Source: an uncultured Sediminicola sp. | GTDB taxonomy: Bacteria; Bacteroidota; Bacteroidia; Flavobacteriales; Flavobacteriaceae | Direction of reading: 5' to 3' | NCBI GenBank assembly: GCA_938039345.1 | Contig: CALHVB010000124.1 | Coordinates: 1-17,245 of the forward strand | Length of the DNA: 17,245 bases | Part shown: piece after piece, positions 1-8,053 of the stretch | How positions within the stretch are numbered: the stretch's first letter is position 1 | Layout of the letters: every line of letters starts with the position of its first letter | Position numbers and translations under genes: made by a program | The notes under the pieces: generated by a model | The model's input: the letters and a program-made list of their open reading frames with translations, nothing else | Databases searched by the model: none | What the model was told of the DNA's origin: nothing

Positions 1-2738
1 GCCGCTGTACCTGCAATTGAACTTACTTCTAAAGTAGCCCCTGTACCTGGTACATAACACAAATCTGAAGCTATTGCATCTAATGTTATTGTTGGCGCAT
101 CTACAGGAGATAAATCAAATGTAAATGTATTAGTACAACCTTCTGAATCTATAACTGTTAAGGTATATGGGTTTCCAGGTGTTGATGCTTGATTAAGGTT
201 TCCAAAAGTTCTTCCTGATTGTGGACCTATACTAGTTGTACCATCTGGATACAAAAGTGTATACCTGTAATTTCCCCAACCTCCTACAGGGTTAGCTCTA
301 ACACTTCCTAAATTGTTGTTTGCACAACTCATAGGAGTAACTGTTCCTCCTAAAGTTAAATTTGTTGCTTGCTGTATTGTTATTGATGCTGTATCTGTAC
401 ACCCAGTATCTGCATCGGTTACTGTAATAGTATAAGTACCATCTCCAGAGGGAGGTAATTCTACTTCATCTGCATTTTGAGGTGCACTTTCTGTTCCTCC
501 ATTTATATTGTAGGTATAATTATTTAAAAAACCATCTATTACAAAGGTTCCTGTTCCGTCTGCTTCTCCAAAACAAACTCTTGTATCTCCGCCCGATTTA
601 ACTCTTGCTCTTACTGAGCTTATATTCACCGGTGTAAAACTATCTTCGTACCTACATCCATTAACGTCAGTAATACGAAACAAATAAGCTGTTCCTGTAC
701 TTAAACCTGTAATTACATTATTTGTATTATTACCATCTGCATCTACAGTAGCTAGAGGATTAACCACTTCATAGGTAGCTATTCCCGCATTACTTGTTGC
801 CACTAATTGTACATCTGAAGTACCTGCCGCACAATTAATATTACTTTGCGTAAATGCAATTGCTGTTGGTGGGTCTACATCTAAAATAGTTACTGGTGTT
901 AACTCTAATCGACACCCACCACCATCTCTAATAATAGGAGTATATGTTCCTGGTGCTAAATTATTATATACTGTTTGGGCTGAAAAATTTGAAGCATCAT
1001 CTCCAGAAATACTAAAAACATAACCACTGCCCGAACCTCCCGAAAAAGGTCCTGGAAATTCTATAATTCCGCCATCTACACCGCCTGATGCATTACATGA
1101 TCTATTTGTTATAATTAAAGGAGCTCCAGGATCAATAACACCAACTGTATTTACAGTTACAGAGCCAGGTAAATCTAATGTACAATCAAAGCCTCCTTGC
1201 TGATAACGTACTTGCAAATTATTATACGTTCCTGCCGCAACAGATAACTGTGGATTAGTACTCCAAGGGTCAGACGGGTCTGCTCTATAGGAAAGATTAT
1301 AGCCTTTAGCATCAATAATATTAAAATCAATTTTTGCTCCGCCATTACTACAAGTTCCATCAGTACCACTTGTTGTTATATCTGGTGGTGTAAGTTCTTC
1401 TACATCTGCAGAAGCAGTAATAGGACAGCCATTAACATCCTCAATACTAAAATTATAAGTACCCGGAGAAGTTACTGTATATATTAATTCGGTTGTATAT
1501 GATGTTGAGGAAACTCCACCATCACTAACTGTAAAAGTATAAGGTGGCATACCTCCAGATGTTCTTACTATAATATCTACACTTGGAACACTACACCCAA
1601 AACTATTATTTACCTCTGTACCAGCAGATAAGGCTACTAAACCATCTCCTATTACAATGGGATTACCCGAAGTATCAAAATCTTGCCTAGGCGCAGGAAT
1701 ACCGGTTACCGGATCTCCTGCACATTGTTGTGTTTCTACCTGCACACTGTAAGTTCCAAAGCCTACAGCTGCAAAAGTATAGGGGTTATCAGGTATAAAT
1801 GTTGTAAATTCTTGAGGTACACCCGTATCATCTAATAATGTATATTTATAAGGTCCAGGCACATTTTGAACATCAACAGTAATACTACCATTTTGTCCAA
1901 AACATTGTGCATCGGTATAAGTTACATCTATAGTTATATCTTGCTGCTCTATGGTAATAGGCTCATATGGATATTCACAAGTATTAAGCGTATTTTGTAG
2001 TCTTGCTTTAACAATATAAGTACCGGGTGCTAAACCATCAAATATTGCTGAAGGTTGCCATGCTCCAAATCCGGCACCACTATCAATACTATACTCATAT
2101 GCACTGGAAAGGTTTGTTATTTGTATTCTACCATCTACGCCACATATATAATCTCTTTTTACATAAGTCTGTGTAATTGTACTCTTTTTTACCTTAAAAT
2201 AGTAATAGGTTCCACTATTAACCCTTACCCTGTATTCTGCACCATTTGAAGAAGAAATTACACTAGCATCTAAAGTGTAGGTTGAATTAGTGCTTATATC
2301 TGACCAACATGAATTGTCTGTATTAGAACAATCATCGTTTACATCAAATGTACAGCTTCCACTTGGGTTAAATTGCTGCCATTGATAAGTACCTGTTAAA
2401 TTTGTAGTTATAACCCTATCATCAAAATCGCCACAAAGATTAAATCTTGCTACTGTATTTCCCCCATTAACACATGTAACTTCTTCATCTGCGCCGATTA
2501 TAATAGTTGTAAACATAGGCATACTTAATGCCTTGCTTTCTTCTCTTTTAACAAAGTCTGATGATTTTTCTACAACTTTAGGAACTGTAGTCTCATTATC
2601 TTCTGTAATATCCACAGTAGATGTTAACTCAGTAATGAGTGTGTGTATTTTAGTATTGGCAATTGCCGAGGTACCTATTATTGATATACACATCAATAAC
2701 ACGCCATAAAGCAAATGCTTTGGTTTCTTTGGGAGCAT
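1..2738 (-). CDS. Large secreted SprB-like repeat protein, N-terminal 912 codons (C-terminus outside window)
   Basis: Reading the minus strand from the ATG at 2738 gives 912 uninterrupted codons to the window edge, so the gene is partial at its 3' end. Residues 1-27 form a signal peptide (basic MLPKKPKH, a hydrophobic stretch, probable cleavage after AIA27). Residues 28 to about 190 form a Cys-rich N-terminal domain with YQWQ and CW motifs. From about residue 200 the protein consists of beta-rich repeats of about 88 residues, each with a GTY-like strand followed by a D-x-x-G-C type turn (for example SPGTYNFSIEDVNGC, GDGTYTITVTD). This resembles the SprB repeats of flavobacterial surface adhesins and gliding proteins, which usually end in a type IX secretion type B sorting (CHU_C) domain. 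That domain cannot be seen here and is inferred. Likely role: surface adhesion or binding; the ligand is unknown. No Shine-Dalgarno precedes the start; the preceding bases are A-rich. Confidence 0.85.
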   Translation of the reverse strand, partial: MLPKKPKHLLYGVLLMCISIIGTSAIANTKIHTLITELTSTVDITEDNETTVPKVVEKSSDFVKREESKALSMPMFTTIIIGADEEVTCVNGGNTVARFNLCGDFDDRVITTNLTGTYQWQQFNPSGSCTFDVNDDCSNTDNSCWSDISTNSTYTLDASVISSSNGAEYRVRVNSGTYYYFKVKKSTITQTYVKRDYICGVDGRIQITNLSSAYEYSIDSGAGFGAWQPSAIFDGLAPGTYIVKARLQNTLNTCEYPYEPITIEQQDITIDVTYTDAQCFGQNGSITVDVQNVPGPYKYTLLDDTGVPQEFTTFIPDNPYTFAAVGFGTYSVQVETQQCAGDPVTGIPAPRQDFDTSGNPIVIGDGLVALSAGTEVNNSFGCSVPSVDIIVRTSGGMPPYTFTVSDGGVSSTSYTTELIYTVTSPGTYNFSIEDVNGCPITASADVEELTPPDITTSGTDGTCSNGGAKIDFNIIDAKGYNLSYRADPSDPWSTNPQLSVAAGTYNNLQVRYQQGGFDCTLDLPGSVTVNTVGVIDPGAPLIITNRSCNASGGVDGGIIEFPGPFSGGSGSGYVFSISGDDASNFSAQTVYNNLAPGTYTPIIRDGGGCRLELTPVTILDVDPPTAIAFTQSNINCAAGTSDVQLVATSNAGIATYEVVNPLATVDADGNNTNNVITGLSTGTAYLFRITDVNGCRYEDSFTPVNISSVRARVKSGGDTRVCFGEADGTGTFVIDGFLNNYTYNINGGTESAPQNADEVELPPSGDGTYTITVTDADTGCTDTASITIQQATNLTLGGTVTPMSCANNNLGSVRANPVGGWGNYRYTLLYPDGTTSIGPQSGRTFGNLNQASTPGNPYTLTVIDSEGCTNTFTFDLSPVDAPTITLDAIASDLCYVPGTGATLEVSSIAGTA
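60..2110 (-). repeat. Eight protein-level SprB-like repeats of about 88 residues within the adhesin
   Basis: Aligning the translated protein on its G-T-Y (or G-x-Y) strand motif puts the tyrosines at residues 241, 330, 428, 505, 599, 685, 769 and 858, that is steps of 89, 98, 77, 94, 86, 84 and 89. Most units continue with a short hydrophobic strand and an acidic turn ending in Gly-Cys, and the next unit often begins with a further Cys about 40-50 residues on. The units are divergent and I see no near-identical DNA copies, so this is an old protein repeat rather than a recent tandem duplication. Boundaries are approximate. More repeats may follow beyond the window edge. Confidence 0.7.
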
Positions 2739-3110
2739 AGGTTAAGTCTTTTTTTTGAAAAGAATATACCTGATTTGGGGTCGGCTATATTCTCTGATAA
2801 AACTATTTAAATCTACTTATTCTTACATACTTTCTTTTAATTATATTATGTATTTATTATCTTTTGAACGCACAATTACACAAAATAGTACGTTTTTATA
2901 TTTTTTTTCGATGTAATAACGTTTTTTAGAGCATTCACTAACAAAAAAACATTCTAAACCACTTAAAGTATCCTATTCACAACATAAGCAAAAATCATGT
3001 TTTTAAAATAAAACACTGTAATTATATTAATAATAGCACAAAAGCTAACACAACATATACTTACAATGAAAACAACTTAATTCTTACTCAACAAAAAAGT
3101 TAATACTTAA
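2739..3110. other. Intergenic region between murQ and the repeat-protein gene
   Basis: This gap of 372 bases is very A/T-rich. Both flanking genes run leftward, so it holds the 3' end of the murQ transcript and the leader of the repeat-protein gene. On the minus strand a -7-like TAGTTTTA (plus-strand 2798-2805) matches seven of eight positions of TAnnTTTG but has no good -33 partner. It lies just upstream of the hairpin at 2761-2793. ACGTTTTT-A occurs twice about 30 bases apart (from 2890 and from 2919). No strong intrinsic terminator was found directly after murQ. A 22-codon ATG frame from 2848 on the plus strand has no support as a gene. Confidence 0.5.
2761..2793 (-). other. Leader hairpin upstream of the repeat-protein gene
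   Basis: AGAATATACC pairs with GGCTATATTCT as a 10-bp stem with one bulged base and a 12-base loop. It ends about 22 bases before the ATG of the repeat-protein gene. On the transcribed strand it is followed by UUUUC and then an A8 run (T8 on the plus strand, 2749-2756). It could be a 5' leader structure that stabilises the mRNA or controls translation, or a weak terminator for read-through from murQ. The stem is seen in the sequence; the role is inferred. Confidence 0.35.
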
Positions 3111-3926
3111 TTATTTAGTAATGGCATCTATTGCTTTTTTTACTGAACCATGCTCTTTAAGTAGTGCTTCTGCTTTACTATACGAAATTCCTAAAGCCTC
3201 AACTATATATCTGGTACCACGATCTACAAGCTTTGTATTACTCAATTGCATGTTCACCATTTTATTTCCTTTAACTCTCCCTACTTTTATCATTAAGGCA
3301 GTGGAAATCATATTTAATACTAATTTTTGAGAAGTTCCACTTTTCATACGAGTACTCCCTGTTAAAAATTCTGGGCCAACATTTACCGCTATAGGTATTT
3401 CTACCGCTTTAGTTAAAGGGGAATTTGGGTTATTGGTAATACAAGCGGTTAATAATCCTTTTTCTTTGGCAGTAGTAACACCTCCTATAACATAAGGTGT
3501 AGTTCCAGAAGCTGCTATACCTATTACAACATCATTTTTTGTAACACTAAATTCATTTATATCTTTCCAAGCTTGTTCTGTATCGTCTTCTGCAAATTCT
3601 ACAGCTTTACGAATAGCAGAATCCCCACCAGCTATTAGTCCTACTACTCTATCATATGGCATACCAAATGTAGGCGGAATTTCTGAAGCATCTAAAACAC
3701 CCAACCTACCGCTTGTACCTGCCCCTATATAAAAAAGCCTTCCTCCTTTATTAAAGCGCTCTTCTAAAGCATTTACTAATATTGTTATTTCTGGGATTAC
3801 CAAAGCTACAGCGTCTGCTATTTTTTTATCTTCATTATTTATGTTTTCTAAAATTGATGAAGTACTCATCTTTTCTAAAGCATCATAATGAGAAGATTGT
3901 TCGGTAATTTTTTTATAGTCTGCCAT
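3111..3926 (-). CDS. murQ: N-acetylmuramic acid 6-phosphate etherase
   Basis: A cytoplasmic SIS-fold lyase that cleaves the lactyl ether of MurNAc-6-phosphate to give GlcNAc-6-phosphate and D-lactate, the last dedicated step in reusing cell-wall MurNAc. The 271-residue protein is near the usual family length. The sugar-phosphate site is seen as GAGTSGRLGVLDASEIPPTFG around residues 68-88. Glu82, and Glu113 in AVEFAEDD, match by spacing the two catalytic glutamates (83 and 114) known for the E. coli enzyme. The family signature GSTRMKSGTSQK is present. The C-terminus has the small helical segment usual for MurQ. The gene runs opposite to ampG-nagZ-anmK, whose products make its substrate, so the two arms form a divergent recycling cluster. 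A good -7 motif lies 31 bases before the ATG. Confidence 0.96.
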   Translation of the reverse strand: MADYKKITEQSSHYDALEKMSTSSILENINNEDKKIADAVALVIPEITILVNALEERFNKGGRLFYIGAGTSGRLGVLDASEIPPTFGMPYDRVVGLIAGGDSAIRKAVEFAEDDTEQAWKDINEFSVTKNDVVIGIAASGTTPYVIGGVTTAKEKGLLTACITNNPNSPLTKAVEIPIAVNVGPEFLTGSTRMKSGTSQKLVLNMISTALMIKVGRVKGNKMVNMQLSNTKLVDRGTRYIVEALGISYSKAEALLKEHGSVKKAIDAITK

Positions 3927-4032
3927 GCTGCTAATAATAATTTTTATTGAATTAAAACAAAAGTAAGCAAATAGGTATTTTTATAATTGCCTTTATAACA
4001 AAACTGCGCTATTTGTTTTACTTTTAACTCTT
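3927..4032. promoter_or_regulatory. Divergent murQ/ampG control region
   Basis: 106 bases separate the two start codons and must carry promoters in both directions. The leftward one is convincing (see 3958-3965). For ampG the best candidate is TTG at 3987-3989 with TTTG at 4012-4015, but the TA of the -7 element is missing, so I rate it weak. No clear operator palindrome was found. Confidence 0.5.
3958..3965 (-). promoter_or_regulatory. Promoter -7 element for murQ
   Basis: The minus strand reads TACTTTTG, an exact match to the Bacteroidota -7 consensus TAnnTTTG, 31 bases upstream of the murQ ATG. The expected -33 position carries only a weak TTA. The implied leader is about 25 bases. Confidence 0.55.
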
Positions 4033-5316
4033 ATGAACAAAACCATTAAAAAAAATAAAGGGGCATGGGCGTGGGTTCCACCTCTTTATTTTACACAAGG
4101 CTTACCATATATAATTGTTGTTGGTCTTTCTACTATAATGTATAAACGACTTGGAATTAGCAATACTGAATTGGCATTTTATACCAGCTTATTAGGCCTT
4201 CCATGGGTACTTAAACCTTTATGGAGTCCTTTTGTAGATTTAAAAAGTACTAAACGTAATTGGTTTTTAAGTATGCAATTACTTATAGCTATTACGCTAT
4301 TATCCGTTGGTTTTGTATTAACCAGTGATTTGTTTTTTTATGGTTCGTTAACGTTTTTCTTTATTACCGCAATAGCATCTGCTACAAATGATATTGCTAC
4401 TGATGGTTTTTACATGCTGAGTTTAACCGAAAAAAAACAATCTTTTTTTGTAGGCATAAGAAACACTTCATATCGTTTAGCTGTTATTACAGGTAGTGGT
4501 CTTATTGTAATACTAGCAGGTAAATTAGAAACATATTATGGCAATAATTCTAAAGCATGGAGCATTACCATTATTACTACTGCGTTATTAATGCTATTAT
4601 TAACCATATATAATTTCTTTATTACTCCAAATCATGAAGCTCCTACTATTGTAAAAAAAGACGCGCCTGATAGTTTTAAAAAAGTTTTTATTTCCTTTTT
4701 TAAAAAAGAGAATATAGGTTTTACTATAGCATTTATTCTTTCTTACCGTTTAGGTGAATCTCAGTTAGGTAAAATGGCACAACCTTTTATGCTCGATAAA
4801 AAAAAACTAGGTGGCCTTGAACTTTCTACAGAAACTATTGGTTTAATGCATGGTACTATAGGTATTCTTATGCTTGTTATTGGAGGAATATTAGGCGGAA
4901 TATTAATCTCTAAAGATGGACTAAAAAAATGGTTACTACCCATGATGCTTTCTCTTAATATTCCTAATATGTTTTATGCTTTACTGGCTATAACAAAAAC
5001 AACTAATATAATTGCAATAACAGGAGTTGTTATAATTGAGCAACTAGGGTATGGTTTTGGTTTTACCGCTTTTTTAATATACCTATTATATGTAGCAGAT
5101 GGAAAGTCTAAAACTTCTCATTATGCTATTGCCACAGGCTTTATGGCATTAGGTGCTATGCTTGCGGGTGCAATCAGTGGTATTATACAAGAACAATTAG
5201 GATACTCTCTTTTTTTTATATGGGTAGTTATTGCAGCAATTCCATCATTTATTTTATTAAAATATATTAAATTCCCTGCCGACTTTGGTAAAAAAACAAA
5301 TATTGTAAATGACTAA
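4033..5316 (+). CDS. ampG: AmpG-like muropeptide permease (MFS)
   Basis: A 427-residue inner-membrane transporter of the major facilitator superfamily, predicted to import GlcNAc-anhydroMurNAc muropeptides from the periplasm. AmpG hallmarks are visible: YFTQGLPY near residues 19-26, a GLPWVLKPLWSPFVD segment around residues 55-69, and SATNDIATDGF near residues 116-126. There are about 12 hydrophobic segments in all. It is shorter than the roughly 490-residue E. coli protein. The last codons overlap the start of nagZ by 8 bases, and nagZ and anmK follow directly, which supports muropeptides as substrate over other sugars. The start was chosen because the N-terminus is short, basic and then hydrophobic, and it sits 106 bases from the divergent murQ. 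Confidence 0.88.
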   Translation: MNKTIKKNKGAWAWVPPLYFTQGLPYIIVVGLSTIMYKRLGISNTELAFYTSLLGLPWVLKPLWSPFVDLKSTKRNWFLSMQLLIAITLLSVGFVLTSDLFFYGSLTFFFITAIASATNDIATDGFYMLSLTEKKQSFFVGIRNTSYRLAVITGSGLIVILAGKLETYYGNNSKAWSITIITTALLMLLLTIYNFFITPNHEAPTIVKKDAPDSFKKVFISFFKKENIGFTIAFILSYRLGESQLGKMAQPFMLDKKKLGGLELSTETIGLMHGTIGILMLVIGGILGGILISKDGLKKWLLPMMLSLNIPNMFYALLAITKTTNIIAITGVVIIEQLGYGFGFTAFLIYLLYVADGKSKTSHYAIATGFMALGAMLAGAISGIIQEQLGYSLFFIWVVIAAIPSFILLKYIKFPADFGKKTNIVND

Positions 5317-6898
5317 TATTACGGCATACCATAAAATAAGAGCAAGGTTAACTCCTACTGAAAAAATAGGTCAGTTATTTATGCCTGCTGCTTTTATAAA
5401 TGATACCGAAGAAGCTATTAAAGCATTAGAAAATACTATTAAAAAATATAATATTGGTAGTCTTTGTTTTTTTCATAGCCGTGCTAGTGCTGCTACAAAT
5501 TTCGAAGGAAAAAAAAAGATTGTATACAACAAAGACAGTTTTAATATTTTAAAAAAATTAATAAAACGCTATCAAGATTGTGCGCAACAGCCATTACTTA
5601 TTAGTATTGATGCTGAATGGGGGTTAGCCATGCGCGTAGAAAACACCCCCAAATATCCGTATGCCATTACACTAGGCGCTATACAAAACAATAACGATTT
5701 ATTATTTGCTATTGGCAAACAAATAGCTAATGATTGTAAAATAGCTGATATTCATTGGAATTTAGCCCCTGTGGTAGATATTAATAACAATCCAAATAAT
5801 CCGGTAATTGGCTACAGGTCTTTTGGTGAAAATAAAGAATTAGTTACCCAAAAAGCTACTGCTTTTATTAAAGGCACCAAGAGTGAACAAATTTTAACCT
5901 GCATTAAACATTTTCCTGGACACGGAGATACCGATATAGATTCTCATTTAGGGCTACCTGTAATAAAAAAAACAAAAAAAGAACTTTTAGCAAATGAGCT
6001 TTTTCCATTTAAGGAATTAGTAAAAACAGGCGTAGATTCAGTTATGGTAGGTCATTTAGCAGTTCCTGCTTTGTCTAAAAATAAAAATATTCCGGCAACC
6101 TTATCCAAAGATATTATTAAAGGCCTTTTAAGAAAAGAATTAGGCTTTAATGGTGTTGTTATTTCTGATGCATTAAATATGCATAGTGTTTCTAAAACAT
6201 ATCCTATAAAAGGAGAACTAGAGTGGTTAGCTTTTAATGCCGGAAATGATGTGCTGTGTTTTGCTGAAAATATAGAAGAAGGTATTGCTACTATTTTAAA
6301 AAATGCATCTCAAAATGAAATAGAAGAAAGCTTTGAACGTGTTTGGAAACTTAAAGAAAAAGTATTTTTAAATAAAAATGAACAAAAAGAAACTTCTGTA
6401 CACGTAAATAATAAGCTTAATGAGAGAATAGCTAAGGAAAGTATTACACTATATAAAGGTAGTGAGGAAAAAATTAAATCCTTTAAAAACGAAGGTTTCA
6501 TTGGTATATCTATAGGAAAAAGTAGTAACAATACTTTTTTTAAATCTATTTCTAAAGAAATTTTATTTGATACTTATTCTACCACAAATAAAGACATACA
6601 AAATAGTATAAATGATAAAAAAAATATTCTAATTTCTCTTTTCCCTCCTAATGTAAAGCCTTTAAATAACTTTGGTTTTTTAGAAAAAGAAATTACTTTT
6701 TTAAAAAAATTAACACGTACTAAAAATGTTGTGCTATATGTGTTTGGAAATCCGTATGTTTTAAATATTTTCGCAGCCGAAAATTTTAAAATTGTTGTGC
6801 TAGTTTATCAAGATGAGGAAAAATTTCAAAAAAATGCAACCAAACACTTTTTAGGCTACGTATATGCTACGGGTAAATTACCCGTCACCATTAACTAA
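5309..6898 (+). CDS. nagZ: Beta-N-acetylhexosaminidase, GH3 family (NagZ-type)
   Basis: A glycoside hydrolase expected to remove the terminal GlcNAc from GlcNAc-anhydroMurNAc muropeptides. The N-terminal TIM barrel carries KHFPGHGDTDIDSH, with Asp211-His213 as the NagZ acid/base dyad, and VVISDALNM with Asp287 as the expected nucleophile. There is no signal peptide, so it probably acts in the cytoplasm after AmpG import. At 529 residues it is well over the roughly 340 of single-domain NagZ. About 170 C-terminal residues look like a GH3 C-terminal alpha/beta domain (VVLYVFGNPYVL, VVLVYQDEE, YATGKLPVTI). The start overlaps the ampG stop as ATGACTAA, which suggests translational coupling. anmK begins 8 bases after the stop. 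An A9 run lies at 5509-5517 within Lys codons. Confidence 0.92.
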   Translation: MTNITAYHKIRARLTPTEKIGQLFMPAAFINDTEEAIKALENTIKKYNIGSLCFFHSRASAATNFEGKKKIVYNKDSFNILKKLIKRYQDCAQQPLLISIDAEWGLAMRVENTPKYPYAITLGAIQNNNDLLFAIGKQIANDCKIADIHWNLAPVVDINNNPNNPVIGYRSFGENKELVTQKATAFIKGTKSEQILTCIKHFPGHGDTDIDSHLGLPVIKKTKKELLANELFPFKELVKTGVDSVMVGHLAVPALSKNKNIPATLSKDIIKGLLRKELGFNGVVISDALNMHSVSKTYPIKGELEWLAFNAGNDVLCFAENIEEGIATILKNASQNEIEESFERVWKLKEKVFLNKNEQKETSVHVNNKLNERIAKESITLYKGSEEKIKSFKNEGFIGISIGKSSNNTFFKSISKEILFDTYSTTNKDIQNSINDKKNILISLFPPNVKPLNNFGFLEKEITFLKKLTRTKNVVLYVFGNPYVLNIFAAENFKIVVLVYQDEEKFQKNATKHFLGYVYATGKLPVTIN

Positions 6899-6906
6899 AA
6901 TAACAA

Positions 6907-7992
6907 ATGATAATTTATAAAGTAATAGGATTAATGTCTGGCACCTCATTAGACGGACTAGATTTAGCATACTGTCATTTCTGGAATACATCAGAAAAGT
7001 GGGAGTTTAAAATTGTTAAAACAAAAAACATTTCCTATAAAAAAACAATAAAGAACCAATTAAAAAATACACTATCATTAAGCGCTATAGATTTATTAGA
7101 ATTACACTATAGCTATGGTACTTGGTTGGGAAAAAAAACCAAGAAATTTATAAAAGAAGAAAAACTAGAGGTAGATTTTATCGCTAGCCATGGCCACACT
7201 ACACACCATCAGCCTAAAAAAGGATTCTCTTTTCAGATAGGTTCTGGACAACACCTAGCAAATGCATCTGGTTGTAAAGTTATATGCGACTTTAGAATAA
7301 ATGACATTGCTTTAGGCGGACAGGGTGCTCCACTAGTTCCTATAGGAGACCAATTACTATTTAACAATTATGATTTTTGTTTAAACTTAGGAGGAATTAG
7401 CAATATTTCTTTTGAAAAAAACAGTCAAAGAATTGCTTATGATATAGGTTTAGCAAACATGATTTTAAACTATATTACTCAAAAAATTAATCTTCCCTAC
7501 GATAAAGATGGTGAGTTAGCACGAAAAGGAAAATTAAATAAAAAATTATTAAAAGAATTAAACGAACTTAAGTATTACAAAAAATCGTATCCAAAGTCTA
7601 CTGGTTATGAGTGGTTTGCAAAAAAAGTAATTCCTTTAATAAAAGATAAAAAAACTCCAATAGAAAATCTATTGCATACGGCAGTACACCATATAACAGA
7701 ACAAATTGCTACTGAAATACAAAAAAATAGTTTGAAAGAAAAAAGCACTTTATTAGTTACTGGTGGCGGTGCCCTAAATGTTTTTTTAATAGATACCTTA
7801 AAGAAAAAATTAGCTAATAGTACAGAAGTTATTACTCCGTCTAACCAATTAATAGAATTTAAAGAAGCTTTAATTTTTGCGTTTATGGGAGTATTACGTG
7901 CTAAAGAACAAGATAATTGTTTAGCATCTGTTACTGGTGCGCAAAGAAATTGCTCTGGCGGTGTTCTATTTTTGCCTTCGTTAGCAGATTAG
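6907..7992 (+). CDS. anmK: Anhydro-N-acetylmuramic acid kinase
   Basis: Converts 1,6-anhydro-MurNAc plus ATP to MurNAc-6-phosphate, the substrate of the divergent MurQ. The 361-residue length matches the family. Motifs seen: phosphate loop GLMSGTSLDG (residues 8-17), ASHGHTTHHQP (93-103), DFRINDIALGGQGAPLVP (128-145), LNLGGISNIS (159-168), and GGGALN in the C-terminal lobe. Asp179 occupies the position of the catalytic aspartate, but the following residues are IGLANM where E. coli-type enzymes have TGPGN. I believe Ile after the Asp is common in Flavobacteria, but cannot verify it. The gene follows nagZ by 8 bases in the same operon. Its TAG stop lies inside a perfect 16-bp palindrome. Confidence 0.95.
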   Translation: MIIYKVIGLMSGTSLDGLDLAYCHFWNTSEKWEFKIVKTKNISYKKTIKNQLKNTLSLSAIDLLELHYSYGTWLGKKTKKFIKEEKLEVDFIASHGHTTHHQPKKGFSFQIGSGQHLANASGCKVICDFRINDIALGGQGAPLVPIGDQLLFNNYDFCLNLGGISNISFEKNSQRIAYDIGLANMILNYITQKINLPYDKDGELARKGKLNKKLLKELNELKYYKKSYPKSTGYEWFAKKVIPLIKDKKTPIENLLHTAVHHITEQIATEIQKNSLKEKSTLLVTGGGALNVFLIDTLKKKLANSTEVITPSNQLIEFKEALIFAFMGVLRAKEQDNCLASVTGAQRNCSGGVLFLPSLAD

Positions 7993-8004
7993 AAGTACTT
8001 CTAA
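7989..8004. promoter_or_regulatory. Perfect 16-bp palindrome over the anmK stop codon
   Basis: TTAGAAGTACTTCTAA reads the same on both strands with no central spacer. It contains the anmK TAG stop and ends three bases before the -33-like element of the udk promoter. A spacer-free dyad cannot form a useful terminator loop and lacks a T tract, so a protein-binding site is the more natural reading. In A/T-rich DNA of this length one such palindrome can arise by chance. Confidence 0.3.
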
Positions 8005-8006
8005 AA

Positions 8007-8037
8007 TTAGGAATATCAGCCCAAATTCGTATTTTTG
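8007..8037 (+). promoter_or_regulatory. Promoter for udk-ftsB-mutA-mutB
   Basis: TTAG at 8007-8010 (one mismatch to TTTG), a 19-base spacer, and TATTTTTG at 8030-8037 (exact TAnnTTTG) fit the Bacteroidota -33/-7 promoter. The ATG of udk lies 16 bases further on, giving a leader of roughly 10 bases. This separates udk and its followers from the recycling genes. Confidence 0.6.
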
Positions 8038-8053
8038 GTTAAAATAATTAAGG

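Noticed and set aside
1175..2249. Short ORFs of about 64 codons on both strands inside the repeat-protein gene
   Set aside because: They lie in other frames of a 912-codon frame with clear signal peptide and repeats, and show no family motif.
2848..2916. A 22-codon ATG frame in the murQ/repeat-protein gap
   Set aside because: No ribosome site, no recognisable peptide features, and such frames are expected in A/T-rich DNA.
3121..3330. A 69-codon plus-strand ORF opposite the end of murQ
   Set aside because: It is antisense to strongly conserved murQ sequence and resembles no protein.
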